Source: JBDTES01 sp039922435
GTDB lineage: Bacteria; Patescibacteriota; Saccharimonadia; Saccharimonadales; UBA4665
Length of the DNA stretch: 33,893 nucleotides
NCBI GenBank assembly: GCA_039922435.1
Contig: JBDTES010000017.1
Span: 1-33,893 of the forward strand
Direction: 5' to 3'
Each line of letters starts with the position of its first letter. Position 1 is the first letter of the stretch. Position numbers and translations under genes: made by a program. Under the pieces are notes generated by a model that was not told the origin of the DNA, did not search any database, and saw only the letters and a program-made list of their open reading frames with translations. Of the stretch, positions 6,304 to 14,169 are shown in pieces.

Positions 6304-6395
6304 GGAGAGGTCGCATAGTTTGGTCTAGTGCGCCACACTCGAAATGTGGTATAGGGGCAACCCTATCGAGGGTTCGAATCCCTCCCTCTCCGCCA
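6304..6395 (+). tRNA. tRNA-Ser(CGA)
   Basis: A 92-nt class II tRNA with perfect acceptor stem GGAGAGG/CCTCTCC, discriminator G and encoded CCA. The anticodon stem CCACA/TGTGG closes the loop CTCGAAA with anticodon CGA at 6340-6342, reading UCG. Long variable arm (ATAGGGG/CCCTAT) and T-arm GAGGG-TTCGAAT-CCCTC. It is the third serine isoacceptor within 4.5 kb. Confidence 0.97.
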
Positions 6396-6431
6396 TAATT
6401 ATTATAGTTCGGTTATTTGAGGATTTTTTCT

Positions 6432-6809
6432 ATGATTGAGTCATTAAATCAGATTAATACTGTCCGGACAGCACTTGTTGTTTAGGGGCTTATTCTGGTC
6501 ATCCGACGACCAGTTAGTTCCCCCCACAACCCCGGTTTATGGGAAGCCCCGGGTGGCAAGGCGAACCCCGGTGAACCCTTGGATGTTACTGCCACTCGTG
6601 AATTAGAAGAAGAGACAGGTTTGAGATTGTCAAGTGTGGGCTTATCTAGCCCCGAACTACTGCGTCAGTATGTAATTAATGAAGGAGCGCGGGCGGGTAC
6701 TCTGATTATGGAATATGGCTCGATAGCGTTGCACTATGAGGGTGATATCAATTTAGATCCAGTTGAATGCACGGACTTCCAGTGGGCTACTAAGCAATGG
6801 CTTACGTAA
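6432..6809 (+). pseudogene. Nudix hydrolase interrupted by a single in-frame amber codon
   Basis: Reading one frame from ATG 6432 gives MIESLNQINTVRTALVV, then TAG (6483-6485), then GLILVIRRPVSSPHNPGLWE and a complete Nudix box, G-x5-E-x7-REL-x-EE-x-GL, near codons 46-68, to a TAA at 6807. Apart from the amber codon the frame is intact for 126 codons. TAG is one transition from CAG, and Gln fits the expected strand before GLILVIRR. TGAGGA eight bases before the ATG is a plausible ribosome-binding site. So either a very recent pseudogene, a sequencing error, or readthrough. Many other genes here end in TAG, so general reassignment is excluded. The product would hydrolyse a nucleoside-diphosphate derivative; substrate unknown. 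Confidence 0.8.
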
Positions 6810-6891
6810 TCAGCTGAGGTAACTGACATTACAAAAATCCTCCTGAATAAACCGTGTGAGTATTAGTCTGGGGTGGTAGAATACAGGTATA

Positions 6892-7302
6892 GTGCAAGAT
6901 TCTATTTTTACCAAGATTATTAAGGGTGATATCCCCTGCTACAAGATCTATGAAGATAATAAAACTTTTGTTTTTCTTGATATTCATCCAATTCAACCGG
7001 GTCAAGTTTTAGTAGTACCTAAAAAACAAATTAGTTTCGTTTGGGAAATGGCTAGAGATGATTATCTGTCGCTAATGGCCACAGTACAAAAGGTTGGCCA
7101 ACATTTACGAAAGAAAATGCCAGAGAAAAGCCGGGTAGGGGCAGTCATTGAAGGATTAGATATAGATAATCATGCTCATATCAAAGTTTTCTCTTTTTCT
7201 ACTGGCGAGGAATACCGTTCGAGGCCTGACATGTCTGTTGAGCCCGATCATGCTGCCCTAGCGATTATGGCTGATAGGTTAAGAATGGAGGATGACTTAT
7301 GA
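6892..7302 (+). CDS. HIT family protein with altered third histidine
   Basis: A 136-residue histidine-triad fold protein, a superfamily of nucleotide hydrolases and transferases. It shows the typical start (SIFTKIIKGDIPCYKIYED), FVFLDIHPIQPGQVLVVPKK, and the C-terminal triad region GLDIDNHAHIKVF. There H94 and H96 (the nucleophile position) are kept, but position 98 of the H-x-H-x-H motif is Lys. The enzyme may have changed activity. The start is GTG, with TAGAAT (6877-6882) nine bases upstream and no ribosome-binding site, suggesting a near-leaderless mRNA. The stop overlaps the start of the next small gene (ATGA). Confidence 0.88.
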   Translation: MQDSIFTKIIKGDIPCYKIYEDNKTFVFLDIHPIQPGQVLVVPKKQISFVWEMARDDYLSLMATVQKVGQHLRKKMPEKSRVGAVIEGLDIDNHAHIKVFSFSTGEEYRSRPDMSVEPDHAALAIMADRLRMEDDL

Positions 7303-7478
7303 GTTCCGTAGTAATTGCTTTTATGTTGGCGGCGGGTGTTGGTACTTGGGTTTATAGCAAGATGTCACGTCGTACCGGTACTGGCAATACTGGCCCTGCT
7401 CTTATGGTGTCTATAATTGCTGGTGTTGGTGTGTTTATTGTCGGTCTGACAGTCATTAGCAAGGTAATGAGCTCATAG
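7299..7478 (+). CDS. 59-residue two-helix membrane protein
   Basis: A small ORF whose ATG overlaps the TGA stop of the HIT gene (ATGA, 7299-7302), a hallmark of translational coupling. It encodes an N-terminal helix (VVIAFMLAAGVGTWVY), a short basic and Gly/Thr-rich loop (SKMSRRTGTGNTG), and a second helix (ALMVSIIAGVGVFIVGLTVI), a hairpin membrane protein. No family is recognised and the functional link to the HIT protein is unknown. Coupling and clean hydrophobic pattern make it a credible gene despite its size. Confidence 0.65.
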   Translation: MSSVVIAFMLAAGVGTWVYSKMSRRTGTGNTGPALMVSIIAGVGVFIVGLTVISKVMSS

Positions 7479-7549
7479 TAGTTTTCTAGTCTAACCAATT
7501 ACGGCTAGTTTTGTTGGATAAATAGTTGCTTGGCTGGTACAATATGGCC

Positions 7550-8398
7550 ATGGATGAGAAGCGTTTGGGTGAGGTAGTCCAGGCGGCGCGTCGCAAAGCC
7601 GGATTAACGCAACAGGGTTTGTGCCAGAAATCTGGTCTTAGCTATTCTACGCTAGCCAAAATCGAGCGTGGGGCTATCAAATCACCTTCGGTTTTCACGA
7701 TTCAACGGATTGCCGGTACGCTAGGTATCGGTTTAGATGAACTTCTAAGCGCCCTGCCCTCCAAGGAAGTTCCTGGCCAGAGCAAGAAAGTCTCTAAAAA
7801 TGGTGCTCGGTTTGTCTATTTTGACATGAATGGCTGCCTGGTGCGATTTTATAACCGGGCTTTTACGCGCCTGGCTGATCAAGCTGGTGTCTCGACCGAT
7901 GTCGTAGAATCGGTTTTTTGGCACTACAATGATGAAGTTTGCCGCGGCGACACGACTGTCGACGTACTTAATACGGCTCTAGCCGAACGGCTGAACGTGA
8001 TGGTTGATTGGCAAAAGTATTATCTCGAATCAGTCGAAGCGACACCTGGTGTGGCCGAGCTCGTGCAGTGGGTAGCCGAGAATTACCGCCTTGGCCTAAT
8101 GACAAACACTATGCCTGGTTTGGTTAGCCCAATGTTAGATAGTGGCTTGTTGCCGAAAGTTACTTATGACGCCATTATTGACTCATCCCAGGTCCACGCT
8201 CTAAAACCCGAGATACACATGTTTGAGATTGCGGCCGAGCGGTCTGGGGTAGCTCAATCAGAGATTCTTTTAATTGACGACGATCGGCCAAATCTCATCG
8301 CTGCCGAGAAACTGGGCTGGCGAACAACTTGGTTTGACGCCTATCAACCAGAGGAATCTATCGCCAAAGTCCGCGAAGTCCTCGAGCCGGCCAACTAA
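7550..8398 (+). CDS. XRE-family HTH fused to a HAD-like phosphatase domain
   Basis: A 282-residue fusion. Residues ~4-65 are a Cro/C1-type helix-turn-helix (LGEVVQAARRKAGLTQQGLC ... YSTLAKIERG). After a ~20-residue linker a HAD domain begins at ~87. Motif I reads VYFDMNGCLV, with D92 kept but the second Asp of D-x-D replaced by N94. Motif II is LMTNT, motif III LKPEIHMF, motif IV LLIDDDRPN, followed by AAEKLGW as in HAD-IA proteins. Loss of the general acid/base Asp suggests ligand binding or weakened catalysis, hence possibly a metabolite-sensing regulator. TACAAT (7538-7543) with TTGGAT 18 bases upstream ends six bases before ATG 7550, which is chosen over ATG 7544. It stands alone. Confidence 0.85.
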   Translation: MDEKRLGEVVQAARRKAGLTQQGLCQKSGLSYSTLAKIERGAIKSPSVFTIQRIAGTLGIGLDELLSALPSKEVPGQSKKVSKNGARFVYFDMNGCLVRFYNRAFTRLADQAGVSTDVVESVFWHYNDEVCRGDTTVDVLNTALAERLNVMVDWQKYYLESVEATPGVAELVQWVAENYRLGLMTNTMPGLVSPMLDSGLLPKVTYDAIIDSSQVHALKPEIHMFEIAAERSGVAQSEILLIDDDRPNLIAAEKLGWRTTWFDAYQPEESIAKVREVLEPAN

Positions 8399-8427
8399 GC
8401 TTTATAGCAAATAATTGACTTAACTCC

Positions 8428-8447
8428 GGTGACGTATATACGTCACC
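8428..8447. repeat. Perfect 20-bp palindrome between convergent genes
   Basis: GGTGACGTATATACGTCACC reads identically on both strands. It lies in the 96-base gap between the XRE-HAD gene (end 8398) and valS (end 8495). There is no adjacent T-run, so it is not a typical intrinsic terminator, though a cruciform or RNA hairpin could still act as one. The core ACGTATATAC recurs twice at 32516-32537. Confidence 0.6.
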
Positions 8448-8494
8448 ACCGGTCATAATTCATATTTATAAAAAAGTTTTGTCGTACTTACGGA

Positions 8495-11140
8495 TTAGCT
8501 GAGTTCGCTAAAGCGTTGCTTCTCGGCTTCGAGGCGCGCTAGATTATCATTAGCTGCCTGTAATTGGTCCTTAGTTTCTTTAACCAGTTTCTCGGGGGCG
8601 TTCTTGACATAGGCGTCATTGTTGAGTCGGCCTTCCAGCTGAACAACTAGCCTCTGGCCATCAGCTCGCTGTGTATCCAGCTTGGTAATATAGCTGCGGG
8701 CTGTTTGGGCATCGACGTCCAGCCAGCAATCATAGTTTGACCTAGTTAGGTGCAACCCTGTGCCGGAAGTGACTGCCTCGACGCCGCTGAGGCCGCTCAG
8801 ACGGGCGATTAAAGCACTGTTGTTAGATATTGCATCTACATCGCTATGATACAAGGTGGCGCTCTTGAGGCTTAACTCTTTAATCAAATAGCGACTTTCG
8901 GTTACGACTGCTTGCAGAGATTCAAATTCGGCTGCAGCCTTATGGTCATTTTTGGCTGGTGTTGGCCAGGTATCACTGACAAGCAGTGAATCACCCGTCC
9001 AGGCCAGAGTTTGCCAGATAGTTTCGGTCACGAATGGAGCAAACGGATGGGCTAGCTTGAGGACTGACGATAATACATACCCCAGCACTTCCCTGTTTGG
9101 CGCCGACTTGGACGCTTCGATATACCAATCGGCCACGTCGTCCCAGACAAAATGGTATAGCCTGTCGTAGGCTTCGCCAAATTTATATGAGTCTAGATTA
9201 GCGGCAATAACCTCTGTTGATTGTTGTAATTTATGCAATATCCAGTTGTCTGCTAGACTGTCGGGCTTTGGTCGATTAGTGTATTCAAATTTATCGCCTA
9301 GGATGTCTTCGCAGTAGCGAGCCACGTTCCATAGCTTGTTGCAGAAGTTACGGTTGGCCTCAATCTTGCCCCAGCCCCAATTCTGATCATTGCCGGGGCT
9401 AACCCCCATAATTAACGCCATACGAAGAGCATCGGTGCCGTATTTAGGAATAACGTCTAGTGGATCAATAATCGATTCAGGGCGGCTTTTACTCATCTTT
9501 TTGCCGTCTTCGGCCTTAATTAGGCCATGCAAATAGACAGTCTTGAAAGGTATCTGACCGGTAGCATAAGTGGTCGACAAAATCATTCTGGCCACCCAAA
9601 AGAACAAGATATCCCAGCCGGTCTCGAGAACTGATGTTGGGTGATAGGCTTGAAAATCTGGACTACTTTTAAGCAGGTCTTCTAAAGAGAGTGTGTAATC
9701 TTTGGCCAAATCTTGGTCGATCAGCGTGCTCCAGGTCCACAGGGCCGAGCTAAACCAGGTATCGAGCGTGTCGGGGTCTTGTTCCCACTGATTCCAGCCT
9801 TCGCTCTCATCAGTTGGTGGCTGCAAACCGACGTAAGTTTCTAGCTTGCCGTCAGTGTCAGTCCGATACCAGGCTGGTATACGGTGTCCCCACCAGATTT
9901 GACGGCTAACACACCAGTCTCTTAGGTTGTCTATCCAGTGAAAATAAGTTTTTTCGAACCGACTGGGAATAATCTCGATGTCTTTGTCACGGATAACCGT
10001 TTGCAGAACTTGTTTTAGGCTGCGCCGACTTCCCTTCCAGTCGACGACTGGTTTATTAACGTCGACGAACCACTGCAACCGGACTTGTGGTTCAATAATT
10101 CCCTTGCCCCGGTCATTAACAGCGACGTTGTGAATGTAATTATCATCAATTTTGACTAGGAGACCCTTTTCGTCTAGCTTCTTAACGATTTTATCGCGGG
10201 CTTCAGCAATCGGCATACCGGCGAACTCTTGAGCGACCGGCAATAAGTTCCCATGGAAATCGATAATCTGTTCTTTATCGAGTCCGTATCGTTCGGCGAG
10301 TTCGAAGTCGACTTGGCTATGCCAAGGGGTGATAGTCATGACGCCAGTACCAAAGTTAGGGTCAGCGGCAGCATCTTTGATAACAGTGGCGGTGACTTTG
10401 CCATTTATCCATTCGGCCTCGAAGGTATCGCCGTGCTTGTACTGGGTGTAGCGCTTGTCGTCGGGGTGAATAACAACGTATTTATCGCCAAATTTTGTTT
10501 CGGGCCGAGCTGTACCAATCTCGAACGGGCCGTATTTAAAGGTATAGAATTTGGCCTTTCGTTCTTCGTAGACGACTTCGTCGTCTGATACAGTAGTTTC
10601 AAGGTTTGGGTCCCAGTTGACTATCCGACTACCCCTGTAAATAAGGCCGTCGTTGTACATGCCGACAAAGACCTCGTTGACGCAGCGACTGAGCGCTGGA
10701 TCGAGGGTATAACGCAGGCGTGACCAGTCGGCACTGGCTCCCATGGCCTTCATTTGAGCCAGCATTGTTCCCCGGCTCTGGCCGACAAATTGGCGGGTTC
10801 GCTCCAAGAACTCATCACGACCGATGGCGTGTTTATCAGTTCCCTCTTTAGTGAGCTGTTTCTCAATCAGGGCGTTAACAGCCAGCGCCGCATGATCTGT
10901 CCCTGGCAGCCACAGCACATCTTTGCCCTTTAGCCGGTTATAGCGAGCCATAATGTCTTGAAGGGTCAAGAATAAGGCATGACCAAGGCTAAGCGTGCCG
11001 GTTTCGTTAGGCGGTGGCATAACAATCGAGAATCGTTCTTTTTTGGAGGTCGGATCAGCTACGAACGCCCCACTGTGTTCCCAGAGAGCGTAAATATCAT
11101 TTTCGTAATCACCTGGTTCGTAGATTTTTGGTAGTTTCAT
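8495..11140 (-). CDS. valS: Valyl-tRNA synthetase
   Basis: An 881-residue class I synthetase charging tRNA-Val, full length for the bacterial family. The catalytic core starts at residue 1. The HIGH-type motif in PPPNETGTLSLGHAL reads SLGH (51-54), with Ser replacing the usual first His. The editing (CP1) domain is present (TARPET, PHDxR-like regions around 210-350). KKMSKSRPESI, at about 547-557, is intact. The anticodon-binding helical domain and a C-terminal coiled coil (LVKETKDQLQAANDNLARLE) complete the protein. TACAAT (11149-11154) lies eight bases before the ATG with TTGGTG 16 bases further, implying a leaderless transcript. No neighbouring operon partner. Confidence 0.97.
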   Translation of the reverse strand: MKLPKIYEPGDYENDIYALWEHSGAFVADPTSKKERFSIVMPPPNETGTLSLGHALFLTLQDIMARYNRLKGKDVLWLPGTDHAALAVNALIEKQLTKEGTDKHAIGRDEFLERTRQFVGQSRGTMLAQMKAMGASADWSRLRYTLDPALSRCVNEVFVGMYNDGLIYRGSRIVNWDPNLETTVSDDEVVYEERKAKFYTFKYGPFEIGTARPETKFGDKYVVIHPDDKRYTQYKHGDTFEAEWINGKVTATVIKDAAADPNFGTGVMTITPWHSQVDFELAERYGLDKEQIIDFHGNLLPVAQEFAGMPIAEARDKIVKKLDEKGLLVKIDDNYIHNVAVNDRGKGIIEPQVRLQWFVDVNKPVVDWKGSRRSLKQVLQTVIRDKDIEIIPSRFEKTYFHWIDNLRDWCVSRQIWWGHRIPAWYRTDTDGKLETYVGLQPPTDESEGWNQWEQDPDTLDTWFSSALWTWSTLIDQDLAKDYTLSLEDLLKSSPDFQAYHPTSVLETGWDILFFWVARMILSTTYATGQIPFKTVYLHGLIKAEDGKKMSKSRPESIIDPLDVIPKYGTDALRMALIMGVSPGNDQNWGWGKIEANRNFCNKLWNVARYCEDILGDKFEYTNRPKPDSLADNWILHKLQQSTEVIAANLDSYKFGEAYDRLYHFVWDDVADWYIEASKSAPNREVLGYVLSSVLKLAHPFAPFVTETIWQTLAWTGDSLLVSDTWPTPAKNDHKAAAEFESLQAVVTESRYLIKELSLKSATLYHSDVDAISNNSALIARLSGLSGVEAVTSGTGLHLTRSNYDCWLDVDAQTARSYITKLDTQRADGQRLVVQLEGRLNNDAYVKNAPEKLVKETKDQLQAANDNLARLEAEKQRFSELS

Positions 11141-11344
11141 GTAAAACTATTGTACCACCTCTGTAACGTTCACCAAAGATGACTTAACTAGTATCCTATA
11201 ATTAACGTACTTTCATATGAACTTAGCTGTTTGACATGTATAGCCTTACAATACCGTAAATTGGGTAGCTTAGACTCCAAATCGAACGGGGTAGCCGATA
11301 TTGCATTGCGGTTTATGGGTAGGTCCATAGTTCGCCCCAACGGG
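11141..11344. other. Intergenic region between valS and tsaD
   Basis: A 204-base spacer, with the valS promoter at its left end. TTGACA near 11234 lacks a -10 at proper spacing. No convincing ORF, tRNA or terminator was found. AACGGGGTAGCC and GTAGCCCGTT-like halves near the tsaD end (about 11285-11344) are weakly self-complementary and could act as the tsaD 3' structure. Confidence 0.4.
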
Positions 11345-12406
11345 CTACATGCTTAGATTAGGCTGGATGTCGAGAGAGTAGGGGTCTGTAGTTGGCTGGC
11401 CCAGCATAGCTTTGAAGCAGCCGAGGGTGGCTATCATGGCACCGTTATCGGTGCATAGCTTGGGGTCGGTATAGGCAATTGGTATGGCTAGTAGATCGGA
11501 TAATTGGCGACGTAGTTCAGCGCTAGCGGCTACGCCGCCGGCAATCACGACACTTTTCGGGTGAAACTCTTCGAATGCCATAATCGTCTTATCAACCACG
11601 GTTTCGATAGCAACGCGCTGGAAACTAGCGGCAATATCGGCTTTCTGAGCCTCATTTAGCCGGTCTGGTAGGTTTTTAGATGGAAAAGTGAAGTCCTCAC
11701 CAATCTGCTGTTGAGCCAGCCTTAGAACGGCTGTTTTGAGACCACTGAAACTAAAGTCGTATTTCTCGTGCATGTGGGCCTTAGGCAATTGAAACTTATT
11801 AGGATCACCCTCTAGAGCTTTTTTACTGACACTTGGTCCACCGGGGTAGGGCAGGCCGATAATCTTGGCGACCTTGTCAAAAGCTTCACCGATGGCATCG
11901 TCTTGGGTTTGGCCGAGTAGGTTGTAATCAAAGTGGTTCTTAAAGAGGACTAGTTGGCTATGTCCACCCGATACTATCAGGGCTAACATTGGGAACTCTG
12001 GGACTTTAGCTGGCAGGGAATAGCCGGGTAGGGGGGTTTCGGTTAGAAAGTTAGCATAGACGTGGGCTTCGACGTGGTTGATGGCGTAGAGTGGCTTATT
12101 CTTGATAATAGCCAGTGTGCGGGCCGCTAGTACGCCAATTAGTAAGGAGCCACCTAAGCCAGCTCCATAGGTTACGGCTATGGCATCGATATCGTCCCAA
12201 GTACAGTTAGCTTGATCCAGAGCTTGCTCAATAACTGGGTTAATCGCCTCGATATGGCTTCGGGCAGCAATTTCGGGCACGACGCCACCGTAAATAGCGT
12301 GCAAGTTCATGCTACTATTGGTTACTACACTAAGTAGCTTGCAGCTATCTTCGACGACGGCGGCCGAAGTTTCGTCGCAACTACTTTCAATACCCAAGAC
12401 TTTCAT
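11345..12406 (-). CDS. tsaD: tRNA N6-adenosine threonylcarbamoyltransferase TsaD
   Basis: A 353-residue ASKHA-fold enzyme of the universal Kae1/TsaD family, which transfers the threonylcarbamoyl group onto A37 of ANN-decoding tRNAs. The N-terminus MKVLGIESSCDETSAAVVED is canonical. Metal-binding H111 and H115 lie in AINHVEAHVYA, the ATP-binding loop in LIVSGGHSQLV, and the metal Asp in CTDNGAMIA near the C-terminus. Length is slightly above the usual ~340. TACACT (12414-12419) is seven bases before the ATG, again leaderless. It is divergent from the murE-like gene and shares an ~83-base promoter region with it. Partners TsaB, TsaC and TsaE are not in the window. Confidence 0.97.
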   Translation of the reverse strand: MKVLGIESSCDETSAAVVEDSCKLLSVVTNSSMNLHAIYGGVVPEIAARSHIEAINPVIEQALDQANCTWDDIDAIAVTYGAGLGGSLLIGVLAARTLAIIKNKPLYAINHVEAHVYANFLTETPLPGYSLPAKVPEFPMLALIVSGGHSQLVLFKNHFDYNLLGQTQDDAIGEAFDKVAKIIGLPYPGGPSVSKKALEGDPNKFQLPKAHMHEKYDFSFSGLKTAVLRLAQQQIGEDFTFPSKNLPDRLNEAQKADIAASFQRVAIETVVDKTIMAFEEFHPKSVVIAGGVAASAELRRQLSDLLAIPIAYTDPKLCTDNGAMIATLGCFKAMLGQPTTDPYSLDIQPNLSM

Positions 12407-12489
12407 TAACTACAGTGTACCAAACATAGCAGAGGTGCACAGTATATTGTTATTAGGTTCAGAGCTAACCTTTTGTATACTGATAAGTA

Positions 12490-13794
12490 ATGAATATTCG
12501 TAAAATTGTGAAAGCAGTAATTCCAGTGGAGTTGTTTAGGGTGATTGAGCCTACCGGGCACTTGCTCGAAGCTGTGCTGTGGAACTGTGTTTATGGGTTT
12601 CCGGGACGGGGGTTGAAAGTAATTGGTGTTACCGGTACCAACGGCAAGACCACGACCAGTTATTTGATATATCGGATGCTGTCGGAGGCTGGGCTTAAGG
12701 CCGGGCTCGTGACTACTGTCGCCTACGGTATTGGTGGTGATATTAGACCGAAAGCTGCGCATGTAACGAACACTCCACCGAGAGAGTTGATGCAGCTTTT
12801 GAAGCAAATGAAGGCTGAAGGAGTTGAGTGGGTTGTATTAGAAACGACTAGCCATGGGTTGGCTCAACACCGCGTTTGGGGAGTACCGTACAGTATCGCA
12901 GTGCTAACGAATATTACGCATGAGCATTTGGATTATCATAAAACCTTTGAACGCTACGTAGCGGCTAAGCGTAGACTATTTGAGATTACTCAACGTAATA
13001 AGAATGGTTTGCAGCTGGGAATTGCCAATATTGATGACCAAAATGGGCCGAGCTTTGCGGCCGTAACTCGCAACAGTATGCTGTACGGGATGAATGCTGG
13101 GGGGTTACGGGCTCATAACGTCAAACTAACCAGTGATGGAGTACGCTATACAGCTAAGGCCATGGATGAAAACTACGACATAGTCTGCCATATCCCTGGT
13201 AGCTTTAATGTTTATAACTCGCTAGCGGCAGTTTGTGTTGGTAGGGCAGTCGGGCTTAGTAAATCGCAGATCGAGAAGGGAATTGCCGCTCTCGAAGGTG
13301 TTGAGGGGCGGATGACGACTATCGATGAGGGCCAAGACTTTAGTGTAATTGTCGACTTTGCTCACACGCCAGATAGTTTTGAGAAGTTATTTAAGGATAT
13401 GCGGCCGGTGGTAAAGGGTAAGTTAATTGTACTATTCGGCTCGGCTGGACGGCGTGACGTACCTAAACGGGCTATTCAGGGCGAACTGGCCGGGAAGTAT
13501 GCCGATGAAGTGATAATTACAGAAGAGGATGACCGTGACGTGCCAGGTGCCGAGATTATGAATCAAATAGCCGAAGGGGCTGAAAAGGCTGGTAAAACTC
13601 GTGACAAAGACCTATTTCTGATAGGTGACCGGACTGAGGCTATCAAGTTTGCTATTTCTAGAGCTAATAATAAGGCCGACACAGTACTACTACTGGGCAA
13701 AGGCCACGAAAAGACGATTGAGCGAGCCGACGGTGAACACCCCTGGAACGAGATTACTACTGTTCATACAGCTCTAAAAAATCGTTCCATTTGA
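12490..13794 (+). CDS. murE: MurE-type Mur ligase (UDP-N-acetylmuramyl tripeptide synthetase)
   Basis: A 434-residue ATP-dependent ligase that should add the third residue to the peptidoglycan stem peptide. The P-loop GVTGTNGKTT is at 47-56. Central signatures are VTNTPP, VVLETTSHGLAQHR and LTNITHEHLDYHKT, and the C-terminal domain has RMTTIDEGQDFSVIVDFAHTPDS, all MurE-like. The N-terminal domain is short (~46 residues before the P-loop against ~100 in typical MurE). The position of the DNPR motif, which selects meso-diaminopimelate, reads EEDDRD (345-350), so amino-acid specificity is uncertain. TATACT (12476-12481) lies eight bases before the ATG, a leaderless arrangement. It ends four bases from the convergent gene. 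Confidence 0.9.
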   Translation: MNIRKIVKAVIPVELFRVIEPTGHLLEAVLWNCVYGFPGRGLKVIGVTGTNGKTTTSYLIYRMLSEAGLKAGLVTTVAYGIGGDIRPKAAHVTNTPPRELMQLLKQMKAEGVEWVVLETTSHGLAQHRVWGVPYSIAVLTNITHEHLDYHKTFERYVAAKRRLFEITQRNKNGLQLGIANIDDQNGPSFAAVTRNSMLYGMNAGGLRAHNVKLTSDGVRYTAKAMDENYDIVCHIPGSFNVYNSLAAVCVGRAVGLSKSQIEKGIAALEGVEGRMTTIDEGQDFSVIVDFAHTPDSFEKLFKDMRPVVKGKLIVLFGSAGRRDVPKRAIQGELAGKYADEVIITEEDDRDVPGAEIMNQIAEGAEKAGKTRDKDLFLIGDRTEAIKFAISRANNKADTVLLLGKGHEKTIERADGEHPWNEITTVHTALKNRSI

Positions 13795-13798
13795 ATCT

Positions 13799-14098
13799 TT
13801 ACTCCTCTGGAACTAGGTAATGCTGTACAGCGTCTTGTTCACTAGGGCCATATGTAAACAAGTGTTTTTTGCCGTTTTCGGCCTCAGCGACAACGTGAAT
13901 TTCGTTGTCAGTCCCCTGGCTAACATCGACTACACCAATAAGCCTTGTACCGTCGACAGTGAGCGCATCGATTTTGTGGCCGAGCAATCGCATATGTAGC
14001 TCGTTCATGGTAGAGCCGTTGATATCGGCGCAACAGACCTCCGGGTTGGAGTCCGGGGCTTTGCCTTCGGGGTAACTATTATGATGTATTTTATTCAT
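13799..14098 (-). CDS. Hypothetical 99-residue protein
   Basis: No family recognised. The N-terminal ~30 residues are polar with an isolated CC pair (EVCCADINGS). The remainder (HKIDALTVDGTRLIGVVDVS and IHVVAEAENGKKHLFTYGPS) looks like a small beta-rich domain. It is acidic overall and has no membrane segment. The 3' end is four bases from the convergent murE-like gene. TAATAT ends seven bases before the ATG, possibly another leaderless start, back to back with the promoter of the next plus-strand gene. Confidence 0.6.
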   Translation of the reverse strand: MNKIHHNSYPEGKAPDSNPEVCCADINGSTMNELHMRLLGHKIDALTVDGTRLIGVVDVSQGTDNEIHVVAEAENGKKHLFTYGPSEQDAVQHYLVPEE

Positions 14099-14111
14099 GA
14101 GTAAAATATTA

Positions 14112-14140
14112 TTGACATATTAACTATTCTATAGTACTAT
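14112..14140 (+). promoter_or_regulatory. Consensus promoter of the 325-residue gene
   Basis: TTGACA (14112-14117), a 17-base spacer and TACTAT (14135-14140). Transcription would start near 14147, giving a ~23-base A-rich leader without a recognisable ribosome-binding site before ATG 14170. Confidence 0.7.
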
Positions 14141-14169
14141 ACAAACTGTAATATTCAAAATAAAAATTC

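Noticed and set aside
6483..6485. Recoding of TAG as a sense codon
   Set aside because: Many intact genes here end in TAG (comF, argS, orn, the 2329 and 31466 genes), so general reassignment is excluded; only local readthrough remains possible.
11220..11344. tRNA or structured RNA between valS and tsaD
   Set aside because: GTTCG-containing pieces occur on both strands, but no cloverleaf with acceptor, anticodon and T-arm can be drawn.
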